64,000 bases of DNA from Labeo rohita (Eukaryota; Chordata; Actinopteri; Cypriniformes; Cyprinidae): assembly GCF_022985175.1 (NCBI RefSeq), contig NC_066885.1:15792086-15856085 (forward strand), read 5' to 3'. The notes under the pieces were generated by a model. The model did no database searches. It was not told the origin of the DNA and saw only the letters and a list, made by a program, of their open reading frames with translations. The translations under genes were made by a program, and so were the position numbers. Numbering within the stretch: position 1 is the stretch's first letter; the number at the start of each line of letters is the position of its first letter. Of the stretch, positions 23,701 to 37,300 are shown in pieces.

Positions 23701-26700
23701 TAAAAAACAGTTATTGTGATTTTTTTTTTTTTTTTATATAATTTGAAATAACTGTTTTCTATTTTAATCTATTTTGGCAAAGCTGAACTTTCAGCAGCTA
23801 TTACTCCAGTCTTCAGTGTCACATGTTCAGAAACTGGTATACTGCTTAATATTTATATGGAAGCCATGATATTTTTTTTCAGGATATTTTGATCAATATA
23901 TATTTCAAAATAGAATTTTTTGTAACATTATAAATTTCTTTACTGTCTCTTTTCATTCATTTAATGCATCTTTGTTGAATAAATACATAATTTTGCAACA
24001 TAAATGATACATTTCTAAAAAAAATGGTACTGACCCCAAACTTTTGAACGGTAGTGTACATCTAGTTGACTTGCTATTAGGTGCCTCAAAAAACAAAACA
24101 AAACTGAAATTGGGAAATTCAGTGACTTTTTCATTCCTCAAAGTGTTTGTTGATTCAACCCAGTAACTTATAAACACAACTTCCAGGCTTCCTTTTGCGG
24201 GCAGACTGGCGAAAAAACAACCTGTGTGTCAGACTAGAGCCTTCCTGAAAATGTGCTTTTCAGTTGTGTGTACAATGTGCATCAGACGGTCATTGAAAGG
24301 ATTGTGGGTGGTCCATGCTGTCTGAGACTAAGACTAGGGGGTGTGTGGCCAACTGCCAAGTTTGATCTGTCAGCTATTCAGTACCTTGTATCCCTGAGTT
24401 CTGCCTTGACACCAACGAAGCAGGGAGTTCCGTCTGGAGCTGCCATGCAGCCTCAGTGACCTGAGTCCTGATGGGAAATCTTCCTGTGTCCTGATTGTAA
24501 AGGAGATTCATGTCAGACAACAATCATTATAATGTTTCTCATGAATGAATGGTGGATAAAGAGGTGACTGTTTCTTCACCTTGTCCTGTTGCTCTTATTT
24601 GTCACATCTAAAACAGAAGAGTTGCTTGTCTGTGGGAGTGAATTCTCCACTTTCTTATCTGTTGGACATGCATAGACATGCACACAGAATAAATCATTTG
24701 TTTCCGTATGAGTCTGGTATGCTAGCAAAGGATCAAATATTCAAAGAAATCCAGTCAACTGGCAAATGAAACCCGTTTACACACCTCTGCTGAAGCTGGT
24801 CTTGTTCTGTTGGTCTAAACTTACTGCTTGAGTCTTGCTCTGAGGAGTCTGAAAATATTACACACTGTTTACTAATATTTACTGTTAGAGATGGAAAACA
24901 AAAACTGAAAATAGCAGAAAGGAAACATTTTTTACTTTTTCTACTCACAGATTTTGTTGTCATAGTAACTGAGGGTTGGGAAGTACCATTTACAACAACA
25001 TCAGGGTAATCTGAGGGCAGCCGGCACAGGCTCCTGCAAAATGATGGAATGATCCATGAATGTAACTTAGGTTGCACTGTTTCTGACAGACTGTGGGCTG
25101 TAAACAATGAATCACTTAGAATCACTAAACAATGTTCTCTATCGGACAAATCAGATATGTCTGAGGCACGCATCGACTGTGCTCTAATTTACAATGATTT
25201 CTTGATGGAACATACCAGATGAACAGACAAACAACAAGATGGAATCTATTCTTTGATTCCGTAGTTAATCAAGAGTACTTTAGATTCCAAATGTGGGAAT
25301 TGATTACATGGAGAAGATTTTGATTCACATAATTGATTTGAATCTTTTGATTCAGATTTGATACAGCTTCGTGGTACTCTTGTGAAGGCACGTTGACTGA
25401 CACGGAAGAGAAGAAATTGTTAAATAAAGTCAGTATTTTTGTTTTCCTTGCGCACAAACAATATTCCCATAGCTTCATAAAATTATGGTTAAACCACTGA
25501 TGTCACATGGACTATTTTAAAGATGTCCTTGCCAGTGTTGGAGGTAACGCATTACAAGTAATACAAGTTGCGTAATCAGATTACTTTTTTCAAGTAACTA
25601 GTAAAGTAACACATTACTTTTTAATTTACAAGAAAGAGTTACTTTCTCAAAAAAGTAATGCCAGTTACTTTTTTCCCCCATTTATTGATTGAAAGCTCTC
25701 CTGTCCCCATATTGAGAGAAATCGGGAGTAAGATTTTACTTTAGTTCTAGAATATATGTGAACATGCATTAATTCATCTCACTCACAAAAAAAACCACTA
25801 AAAACAAAAAAACAGATTCAGGTTTACTCAAAATGAATAAAAACAGCTAAATGCAATTCAGAATATGATGCAAACCTGCAATAATTAAATATGTTAAATA
25901 ATCAAATATCCTTCATGTATTTAATCCTGATTTGTTAACCAACGTCTTTGCTGCTGACCTTCGATGATCCAATTCATTCATATTAATAAGCAAAAATTAC
26001 TCAGGATAAACTAACATTTGTTACTCTTTTTTTTAATTGCTGAAGAGTGTTTAACTTTCGTCTTCTGCATTCTGCTGTACAACAGTGAATTTACTTTTCC
26101 TTCAGCATGAGGCTTTTAGGTGTGAAGGGGCTTTTACATCTGCCAAACTTCTTATATTAAAACAAACAAGCATGCCCTGCCCAGATTTAAAAAATAACGC
26201 AAAAGTAATGTTTTTTAGGGAGTAACGCAAAATTGTAATGCATTACTTTTAAAAGTAACTTTACCCAACACTGGTCCTTACTACCTTACTGGACCTTGAT
26301 CGTGGTAGTTGCGTTGGTGTCTTTGCAGGGTCAGAAATCTCTCGGATTTCATCAAAAATATCTTAATTTGTGTTCTGAAGATGAACGAAGGTCTTTTTTG
26401 GTTGAACTATGCCTATAAATATTTATATTGTGCATTTATTCAATCTCAAAATTTGAGAATTTGCATGTATAGCATTCACTGTTGGCAATTTTTGACATAA
26501 CTGATAACTCTACCTTGACCTTTCTGAAGTACTAGAGATGCGCATTTCTCTTTTTCCCTTTATCTCATCTGTCCATAGTTGATCTTCGGGTCCAGTTCTC
26601 TTCCCACAACCCTCGGCTTGTTTCTCTAGGCCCCTCACTGCCGGCGTCCCCTGGTGGCTGCCTGTGACCTGCTTCAATTTCTGCTTGCTCTGCTCCAGCT

Positions 26701-28275
26701 CAACTCTGAGGCTCTCCAATTGACTTTCGACCTCCTGGCGACCCTGCAAGGCATTGGCTAGTTGTGTGCCCAGGTCCTGCCTTGCTGCTCTTAAAGTACT
26801 TAGCTCTTCCTCAGCCTCTGCCCTCAGTCTGTCTGAAACCACTAGCGCCACCTTCAGGTCAGCCTGGAATTGCTGCCACTCCTCACGTTCTGCCTACAGA
26901 AGGAGATAACAATAACAGAGTCATATTAATTGGTATGTTATAATTTTAAATATTATATATAATTCAATAATTTAAATAATGTTTTATAAAGTGTTTTATA
27001 GTAAAATGCGTGAACGTGGACCACAAAACCAATCATAACGGTCATTTTTTTTAAAATTAAGATTTACACATCATTTGAATATATAAGCTTTCCATTGATG
27101 GTTTGTTAGGATACGACAATATTTGGCCATGATACAACTATTTGAAAAATGCAAAAATGTCAAAATATTGAGAAAATCACCTTTAAAGTTGTCCAAATGA
27201 AGTTCTTAGCAATGAATATTACTAAACAAAAATGAAGTTTTGATGTATTTATGGTAAGAAATTTACAAAATATCTTAATGGAACATGTTCTTTACTTAAT
27301 ATCCTAAAGATTTTCGGCATAAAATAAAAATCAATAATTTTGACCCATACAATGTATTGTTGACTATTGCTACAAAGATACCCATGCTACTTAAGACCGG
27401 TTTTGTGGTCCAGGGCCACATATAAAATATATATAAAAAATATATACCACATTTGATTGGAACATTGCTGTTCACACATGCCAAAAAAACCTGTTCCTCA
27501 AGGTGTTTTTACTCTATTACAAAATGAAGAAAGTGGGTCTGTCTTTGAGAGCAGAGCCGTAGACATACGGATATGAATATGAGGATGTTTTTCTCTTGGA
27601 TAGAGTTGTAACTCAACTGTGAGTCTATGAGGTCAAAAGGTTTGTTGTGAATCACACCGCTATGGTGATCATACTGTGCTGCTGTCCACCGCTCACTGTT
27701 TGCTAAACACACACTTACACACGATATGCTTACATTAAACTCCACTCTTAGAAATTGGAGCTCGTTCCGCACGTCTCAGCAAGATCAGTAACAAGTTCTC
27801 TTTCAAAGACCTGAAATGTATCCTGTACTATTTACATGCAGTGGTCCAGGGCCATTTCATATTTATACACACAAACACACACTCAGGAATCTTACTCCGC
27901 TTGCAGCCCTAAGCATGCCCTGGCGATAAAGTGATTTCTCAATAGTTAAATGTTGAGAAATACAACAGTGATTTCCTAGAATGATAACTCACATGTAAAA
28001 AACACAATTTAGTTTCATAAACACAATCTAAAAACATCATGACTGATCTCTCTCTTTCATCATCTGTTTCATTTTTTGTCTCTCATTAAAACTGACTGAA
28101 ACTCTGTGCCAGAGAGGGAAACTTACGCAAATAAAGACAAATGACTGACTACTAAAGTTATCGTTATTGTGCAAATCTTTACAGTAGCATAAAACAGACA
28201 GAAAGAGGTGAGTACAATAAGCTGGCAAATTCATTCATGACAAAAGATGCCAAAACTAGGAGGAAAATTAATAAG

Positions 28276-28309
<34 letters not shown>

Positions 28310-31300
28310 GGGGGGAGGACAACTATTGTATGCAGAAACATTCAGAAAGAGACCAAGTGGAAGACAGACAATTATTGAGCTATTATTTTGTGGAAAAAAA
28401 ATGAAATAAAATAAACATAAAATAAAAATGCTGGTTTGTTAACAACCAAAGTTAAACAATTACATGACTCTTAACCTCTATAATGATTATTTTAATGCTT
28501 TTACAATGTAAGCATCGTAAATATGTAAATACATTGATACTATATGCATGTTAGTGTAGGCCAGAAGTTAGTTCCTTAGCCTGAAAAAGGTTGAAGACCC
28601 CAGCTGTGTCTAAACAAATAACACTGAGGGAGGATGGAAACAGAGTAGGAGGAGAGAGAGAGCAGGGAAAGTCTCAGGACCCTCTTCATCACTCCGAGGC
28701 CTCCAGACCCCAGCTGGAGTTGATTATAGCAAGAATACACAACATTACACTTTCTCTGACACACACAAAAGTCTCTGATACAGGAACACAGACATTAGGA
28801 GGTATTTAGGTATTTTTGTACTCTCTAAAATGATTAATGTTTTAAAAAATATTTACATTTAAAACCTTTTTTAAATATTAGGCAAAGCACAATGTAAAAT
28901 TCTTGACTACACACTGTGTAGAAGTGTAGCTATTATTATATAGCTATTATTATTTTTTAAATCTGTAATATAACATTGATATTAGAAGTAAAATATTAAA
29001 TATGCTTCTGAATTTCACTAAAGAATACACTACGTCTTATCTGAACAGATTTTAAAACACTAGACATCATACATCTGCTGATTTTGTAACTACAGCAAAA
29101 ATACATGTACATATTAGAGTTGCAACAATAAGTTGATGCATCGCAATTCATGGATCTATTCTGAGATTTTCTGAATACATTGCAATTCTCTCTAGAATTG
29201 ATTAACATCAGATGGCGTTCTAATCTAGTTTTTAACGACTATACGCTAGTTGTAATGCTAAACACAAATGGCATCTTAAACCCTCACGCCCTGCATTCCA
29301 TTTGGAAGGGCTCATCCCTATGCCCTATTCCCTTAAAAGGTTTTACCCTCCGGAGTGAGAACTTCGAAGAGTTGAAGGGCAGTGGTTCTCAACTCCGTCC
29401 TCGGGTCCCACTGCTCTGCACATTTTGTATTTCTCCCTCATTTAACACACCTGATTCAGATCATTAGCCCGATCCAGATCCATGAACTGAACTGAGTGTG
29501 TCAGATTCAGAAACATACAAAATGTGGACAGCAGTGGGCCCTGAGGACTGGAGTTGAGAACCACTGGTGTAGGGGACCAGTGCCCTTGAAGTGGCCCTCT
29601 GTGTCATCATCCCGTGCCCATACGGAGACACCATCATCATGCGCGAAAAATCATGGGGGTTGAAGTGTCTATTAGTTGTACACTTTCGAAATCCTTCATT
29701 CTGAAGGGCCCTTTGAAGGGGTCAGTTTTGAGTACTTCGGTTTGGAACGACCCCTCAATATGGCGACTGTAACTGTTTTCATTCCGAACTGCCCTTCCAA
29801 GGGCGATATGTCCCATTTGGAACACACCGTATGTCTTCCTCTGAGTCCACACTTTCGTGACGTAATGCCGCTTTGACTATCAGGTAGAAGTCCGCTGCAA
29901 AGATCGCCCTGGTGTGGGCTCAGCAGGAGTGCGCATAGCGGCTGCAAAGGGAGCACTCACTAGCATCCTTTCAAATGCTAAAATGACTAATGGGACACCC
30001 TAGGGTCTCGTGGACTTAACAGACATGTGCATGCAGCAGCCATTGTGAGTTTTCCAGAATGAAAGCACACATGAAGTGTGGCATTTGGGACAGGGCCTTT
30101 AATGTAAACGCACCACACTGTGAACACGCTTGTAATTTGCTTCAACCTTTTTCGAACTTTTGAATGATTATTTTATGTACAAGTATGTGTAAGGAACTGA
30201 AAGCAAGCACAGTTCACCTGTTTCTAAAGCACACAGTGCCATGTGCTTTTAAAAACTAAGCTCAGAATCGATTAGAGAGTGAATCATGCTGCATTCAGAA
30301 AATCTCAGTAGCCCTGTCCCAAATCGGACCCTAAACTCTTGTGGTCTTCCTCGGAGTCCACACTTTTGTGACGTAATGCCGCTTTGACTGTCGGGTAGAA
30401 GTCTGCTGTGGAGCTTGACCCGGTGTGCTCTCAGCAGAAGTGCATATTGATAGCAGCAGCAAAGAGGGCACTCACGAGCACCCTTTCAAACGCTAAAATG
30501 ACGAATGGGACCCTATGGTGATGTGGACTTAATGGACATTTGCATGCAGTGGCCATTGTGAGTTCTCAAGAACGAAAGGGCACATAAAGTGTGGTATTTG
30601 GGACAGGGCCTTTAATGTAAATGCAGCCCACTTTGAACAATGGGAATTTCTGAACCTTTCTGAACTTTATGAATGATTATTTTGGTTCAAGTGTGTGTAA
30701 GGAATTGGAAGCAAGTCGAGTATGGCTGTTTCTAAAGCACACAGTGGCATCTGCTGTAGCCATCACGTTTGTGATGTAATGCCACTTTGACTGCCTGGTA
30801 GAAGTCTGCTGCGGAGCTCGCCCCAGTGCGGGCTTGGCAGAAGTGCATATCAAGGGAGCATAGCAGCCACAAAGGGGGCACTCACAAACACCCATCTGAA
30901 TGCTAAAATGATGAATGGGACACCCTACGGTCTCGTGGACTTAACAGACATGTGTACGCGGTGCACATGAAATGTTCCATTTGGTACAGAGACTAAATCT
31001 ATGCAGAATCGTTTATCAGAATCAGGTATTTGGAACAACAAACTCATAAACAGGCATAAACATGTTCCTTGTTGTGTGGAGGCCCAGGGCAAATAAAAAC
31101 TATGTTTTCCAATATCAGCTCAAAATATCAAACATACTTATATCTTCCAACAGGACAGAATCAGTCAGAATCTGTGCCTATTTACCACTATGCCACTTTC
31201 TGGTAAATCCATCAGCTCTGACTGACCAAAATCTGCAAACTGTCTCTGTCTTTCTGCAACTGGCATCAGGGCAAAAGTTGTGTAGAGTATTCCAGCCTTT

Positions 31301-34300
31301 AAAGGAAATAAAAGGCTAGTGATTATTAGTTAAGAAAACACATCCTCAATGACTTCATAATAAGAATGGCCTGTCACAAGAGGGATTTTCAAGCATTTTA
31401 CCTTATGATGCAGAAGAAAGCTTTTCCTATTAGCCTGCTTAATTCATGCAGCATTTGCCCTGAAAGGACACTTTATTTTATTGATGAATAAGAACTGAGA
31501 GAAATAGCATTAACATATGTTGGCAATCACCCAACCTTGTTAAAGTCATTAAAATCTGTCTTTCTCTCTGCTCACACTCACAGCTTTCCACTCATCCAGA
31601 CAGGACAGAAAATGACCCCACCTCTCTCTCTTTCTCTCTTTGGACAGTGCTGATGTTTTAGACATCAGCTCATTGACTCAGTGGGATTTCTAAGGAAGCA
31701 CCACACCCATGATGATAAGAAGTTGTTGCTCTTTTTGAGACTTTCGTACAGTGTGTGTGGGGGTGGACTGAGTGTGACTCTCGCACCCTACTTGACAACC
31801 CATACACACTACATAATCGCTACACTCTACTACACACACAGAAAAGCGCCCACAGACAAGTGCGTCTGACACAATGCTCTGATACACTCTGGAAAGCTTT
31901 TTCCAGCCGAACCCAAAGTCAGCGTGTGACTCTTGCATTCAGCGCAGTCCATCTGGAACTGATCCGCCGGCTTCTTACGTTCATAACGTGTGCGTGTAAG
32001 ATTGAAACAAAAACTGCAGAAGAAGGGTCCCACCACCACCCATCAAAAACACACACACACCCAGAACATATTTTATGCGTCTGTGAGTACAGCCATTGTT
32101 AGAACATGGGTTTTAGCATTTTAGCAATGTCCAGTAAAGCGAGAGAGAGCTTGTTGACATTGCGTAAGAGATTCAGGTCAAAATTAAACTGGGAATATTA
32201 CAAAGAGTGACTGTAAATCTTATGAATAAATATGAAAGTTGTGTGGTAGTGTGTGAGAGTCATACACAAGAGAGTACGTTTACATGCGCAGTTATAATAG
32301 AGCTTTTCAACCTACAGGCTTCATCTTTCTGTCCAAGTTTACATGACACAATGCATAATTAAATATCTAAAGAATTTAATACACATGCATCACCTCTGTC
32401 TTTTGGAGAATGTGCACAACAATGAGGCCAAGTGTAGCCTGAAAACATGTACACATGCTGGATGAAGTCATGCTACAATTGCATTATCAAGCTTTGTCAG
32501 TATGACTTCACAAAAAAACAAAACAAATCGGAAAAAACTTCTATGATTTCAGTCACACTAATGTGTCTATATGACTTTTCAAAGTCAGTGTGAACTGAAA
32601 ATTGCATGAATATATCTATAAGTGAAATGGCATCTTAAATAATGTACTGTATGTACAGCAGGACTTTTTCGGGAATTGACTGGATTGTGCTAATTGCTGT
32701 TGCTGAGGTTGCTGGAGGTGATGGATTATTGTCCTGCCCTTACACTAGAAATTGAGGGATCATTGACGGAATATTTTTATCAGTTATCCTTTGTAACTTG
32801 TAACTGTAATGCTGTCAGCTGTCACTGTGGGTTGTTGAACATGAAAAATGACGCACAGTCTCTTCATCAGTTTTCTTCATAAATAAATAAATCCATAAAC
32901 CTATATGCTTGTCTTGTAAATTCATGATTAAAAATGAAAATGTGAACAAAAAATAAAATAAAATAAAATATGTGTTATTATAATTCTCTCTCTCTTATGG
33001 CTTGCTCCCTTTATCAGGGGTCGCCACAGCAGAGTGATATGCAAAATAAGTTATTATAATTAAAATATGAAAATTAAAATGATGGGTAATAACAGATTAT
33101 GGTGGATTTTTTACAACCCTGTCCGTCAAAATGACGGACGATATTAAAATCTAACGCAACCTCTGGACAGCACATGATTTTTATTTATTTTTTTTAAATA
33201 TGCACAGATAAATAAAAAATAGGAGTTGTCGATTTTGATTTGGTGACATTAGAAAGACCAATTGGCCAGAGGGGAACTGGTCCTCCAACTGAGCATGGTT
33301 TCTCCCAAGGTTTTTATCTTCATTTCTGTCACCTGATGAAGTTTAGGTTCTTTGCCATTGTCATCTTTGGCTTGTTTACTAGGGGTCTAATAGACACTTA
33401 ACATTCAGCAATGTTATCGATATGACTGGACTCACTTGGATGAGAACAAAACTTGAATTGAACTGAATTAAACTGAAAAATGACACTATTGTAATGTCTC
33501 ATTTCATGAATGAACTTTACACACTTATTGAACTGAACTGAACCAACACTGAAAGTGAATGGAGTTGAATAATGACACTATTGTCTTGCCACAGCTGCTT
33601 TACAGCACAGTTTGGGTTTTTCTCATTTTTGAAGTTTGCATGATTGATTCTGTTAATTTCCTGTAAAGCTGCTTTGAATTTTTTTTTACTATTGTAAAAT
33701 GTGCTTTAAAAACAAAGGGGACTTGACTTGTTCTATTATCAGTTCGGTTTAACTAAGTTCATGTAAGTGTGATTAATGGTTGAGTTGAATTGTAAAAATA
33801 TGTCCACTTACAGAAGGCTGGGCAGCAACACACACTCACTCACTTGTTTGGCCAGTGAGTTGTTACATGCTGACTTCTGCTGTCACAGTGGCCAAACAAA
33901 AAAGTTTTGTTCTTGCAAGAGCTGAACAGAATTCCCCACATCCCCCTCAGTATCTCCTGTTCACTCCCTGTTTCCATCTGCGTCTTAATTGCTTCACTTT
34001 TGCAGGCCTGACACCCTGTATAGCTACTTTAAGGACTAGTTCACTTCCAGAATAAACATTTCTTATTAATTTACTCACCACTATGTCATCCAAGATGTTC
34101 ATGTCTTTCTTTCTTCAGTTGAAAAGAACTTAAGGTTTTTGAGGAAAACATTCCAGGATTTTTTTTTACATATAGTGGACTTCAGTGGTACCTAATGAGG
34201 TAAAGGTCCAAACTACAGTTTCAATGCAGCTTCAAAGGGCTCTACATCCCAAGGAATAAGTGTCTTATCTAGCAAAACAATTGGTAAAAAAAAAAAAAAT

Positions 34301-37300
34301 AATTACATACTACTACATATTTTTTTGTAAAGGGCGTTTGACTTTTTTTGTATGTTTGCTTTGCAAACACTGGGTCGGTACTTCCACCTACTTTGCCCGT
34401 TCGTTATTACGTAACGCGTGAGGTCAAGGTAGTGCTGGATGAGCATTTGTGGTTAAGAAGTATATAAATTTACATTTTCTTTTTTAAAAAATGAGTGATA
34501 AGACCCTTATTCTCTAGATAAGACCCTTATTCTTTGGCCGGGACCATGTAGTGCCCTTTGAAGCTGCACTGAAACTTCAGTTTGGACCTTCAACCCGTTG
34601 GCCACCATTGAAGTCCACAATATGGAGAAAAATCCTAGAGTTTCTTTTTGACTTAAGAAAGAAAGACATGAACATCTTGGATGACATAGGGGTGAGTAAA
34701 TTATCACAGAATTTTCATTGAACTAATCCTTTAAGACCAGAGAACTGTTCTTTTAAATGTTGCTATAGCTAATTTGAATGAACTTTCCCTTTCTTTCATA
34801 TTAAATCTATCTATTCAGAAATCTTTGCAAGAGATAACAATTTTCTTTGCTGTCCATCTTATAAATTTTTCCTCCCTCTTTTCCTCTCGTCATTCCTGTT
34901 AAAAATAGATTTTTTTTATCTGATTCCTTCAGACTACCAGATTAGGCCCATGTTAGAGAACCATAACATAAACACACACGCTCACAAAAACAATGTCCAT
35001 TCCTCAGCTAAGACAGGAAAGGAGTCATTTGTAGGATTGCATGTCCCATAAGCCTTTGCTGAAGCTGACAGGCTGTTATCACACAATCCTTGACCTGCAC
35101 CTCTGGGAACAATGTGACTTCCTGTTACATTTTCCTCTGTCTTCAAAAGAGGGAATTTTAGAAGCCAAAGTGTCAAACACGAACTGAATGTCAGGGTTTG
35201 GAGCAGCTGAGACACAGTGGGTCAGTTGAGAGTACAAGAATGCTGCAAAAAAGAAGAAGAAAAAAAAGACTCACCTGAATCTTTTCCTTACAACTTCTCA
35301 GCTCCTCCTTCATCTTTTCCCTCTCCACCAGAAAACATTTTAACAGATCTGAAAAACATACAAAAAAAGTGATTCTTAAAAGGATCATCGGATGCCCATT
35401 TTCCACAAGTTGATACGATTCTTTAGGGTCTTGATGAAAGATGTTGGGAGTAAATGATGACCACTATGTTCATTATTACATCCAGCAACAGAACACCTCA
35501 ATCGCTCAATCAGAGATATTTTTGTCTAACTTAACATCCCTGCTCCGGCATCGAAACAATGGACTGAGACAGCTGGTCTGAGGTAAGACGCTCATGTCAA
35601 TCAACTATCGTGGGAGCGGCCTCTGCGGGTGTGACACCACATCAGGCATCTGAGAATGGCTCGATTTGAAAAAGGGAATATTATTTTTACAGATTAATTA
35701 AAAACCACTGCATGGATTTTTACTATTATAGGGTAGATTTGTACATACACTGCCAACACACATTAATGTTCAAACAACATAAAAAATTGAACTTTGCATC
35801 CGATGACCCCTTTAATGGCATTATAAATAATGTAAGTGTTTGCTAAGCACACAATAAAGCAATAAACTACAAAAAGAAGTGGGTTACTTTAAGCTTACCA
35901 CAGTAGTAAAACCACTGCAAGGCTTGACCTCAAATGGTTTATTGCCTTTATAAAACTACAGGAACAGCAATATGATAAAAGTGATACAAATGTTTAAGAC
36001 AAAGGTTTTTCTTCAAGACTCAGATTTTACATTGGATATCAAGTGTCAACCCAACAATAAAAATACATACATAAAAAAATTCTAACAAAAAAATAAAAAA
36101 ATAACATGCATCTGTGGTTCTCAAGAGGTTTCCTCAGGAAAAGTGGCAACCCAACAAAGAAAACAAACAAAAATGCAAATGAATGAATGAATTAAAAAAT
36201 AAAGATTATAAATAATATATGATGAACTCCGGATTGTATTTCCTTTTACCTTCCAAAGTTTTGGTTATTTTTTTTTTTTTTAAATGTCTAAATCTTGATG
36301 TCAAAAACAAAAGACAAGCCCAATATAAATATGCATGCTTATTTGGTTAGCTGCATTTCATTATTTGCATGTAGCATTTTTTCTCCTTGCTGTCCATGAT
36401 CAGAACAGATCAGCAATACTAGTTGAGAAACACAAATGTATGTACAGTAATACATTGGCAATGTTTTTACACTTATTCAAGAGTATATGTAGTTCATGTA
36501 AACATGTGCGTGCTTCAATGAATGAATGAATGAATAAATTAAAGAATAAATGGACATCCCTGTTGAAAAAACCACCATATGCTGGTTGGTTTTGAAGCAT
36601 GGCATCTGGTTTAAGCTGGTGCTTAGTCTTTCATGAGCTGGTTTAAGCAAGTTGCAGCTGGCCTTAAGAAACTAACTCCTGCTCATGACCAACTAAGGAC
36701 CAGTTTAAACCAGCTCAAACCAGAAGCTATTCTTCAAAACATATCTAATCAGCATATGCTGTTTTTTTCAACGGAAATAGCATGACTGTCTGACTCACCG
36801 TTTAGTATGTGTGTGGATTCTTCAATGTCATTAAGCTGAAGTGTGTTCAAACACTCCTGTAGGAGTTTTGCATCCACTTCTGTTTCTCCATTCACGCACT
36901 CTTCTGAGGGATGAGACACATGCCCAGGTGATTCTGTCATCTTAAGTCCATCCTCAGCCTCCTTCGCAGGCCCTTTCGTGCACTCCAGCAATGCCTCATC
37001 ATTCTGACTGATGGAGCTCAGAGCGTCTTGAGCCGTTTCAGGGGTGGCTGTGCTTGTACAGTTGGAAATGGACACCAGCTGAGTGGTTGGTGAGCAGGTA
37101 GAAACAAGGCTATATGGCGAGGCGGGAGGTGTTTCATACGTGTCCGCAGCAGTGCCTGCAGGGAGACAGAGGTGGAGCTCTCAACTGACAGATGTTTCTT
37201 AAAATAAAACATTTCCTGATATAATAACTTGTGTGGGTAGATTAGTCTGTCGGAGAAATTAAACTTTATTCCTGTTATTCATTGGATGTTGGGAATGTGG

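Larger units (their letters stand above)
26901..35274. other. Large intron of the cytospin-like gene
   Basis: 8.4 kb between exons 3 and 4 with no further coiled-coil exon that I can recognise. It holds an R2 copy (27008-27420), a long poly-A followed by G residues (28284-28316), a small hAT-type element (29380-29566), a triplicated block (29838-31000), a fragment with CAGGGGTCGCCACAGCAGAG (33016-33035), a fish-repeat-like stretch (33239-33420) and an R3 foldback element (34030-34735). Confidence 0.6.

Noticed and set aside
24785..25033. Alternative splicing frame giving DSSEQDSSSKFRPTEQ in the cytospin-like gene
   Set aside because: It needs a weak GTAGAA donor in the preceding exon. The chosen frame uses the strong GTGAGT donor and keeps phase throughout.
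31681..32102. Overlapping plus-strand ORFs of 62 and 115 codons
   Set aside because: The frames overlap each other and an opposite-strand ORF, have low-complexity parts and no splice or homology support.
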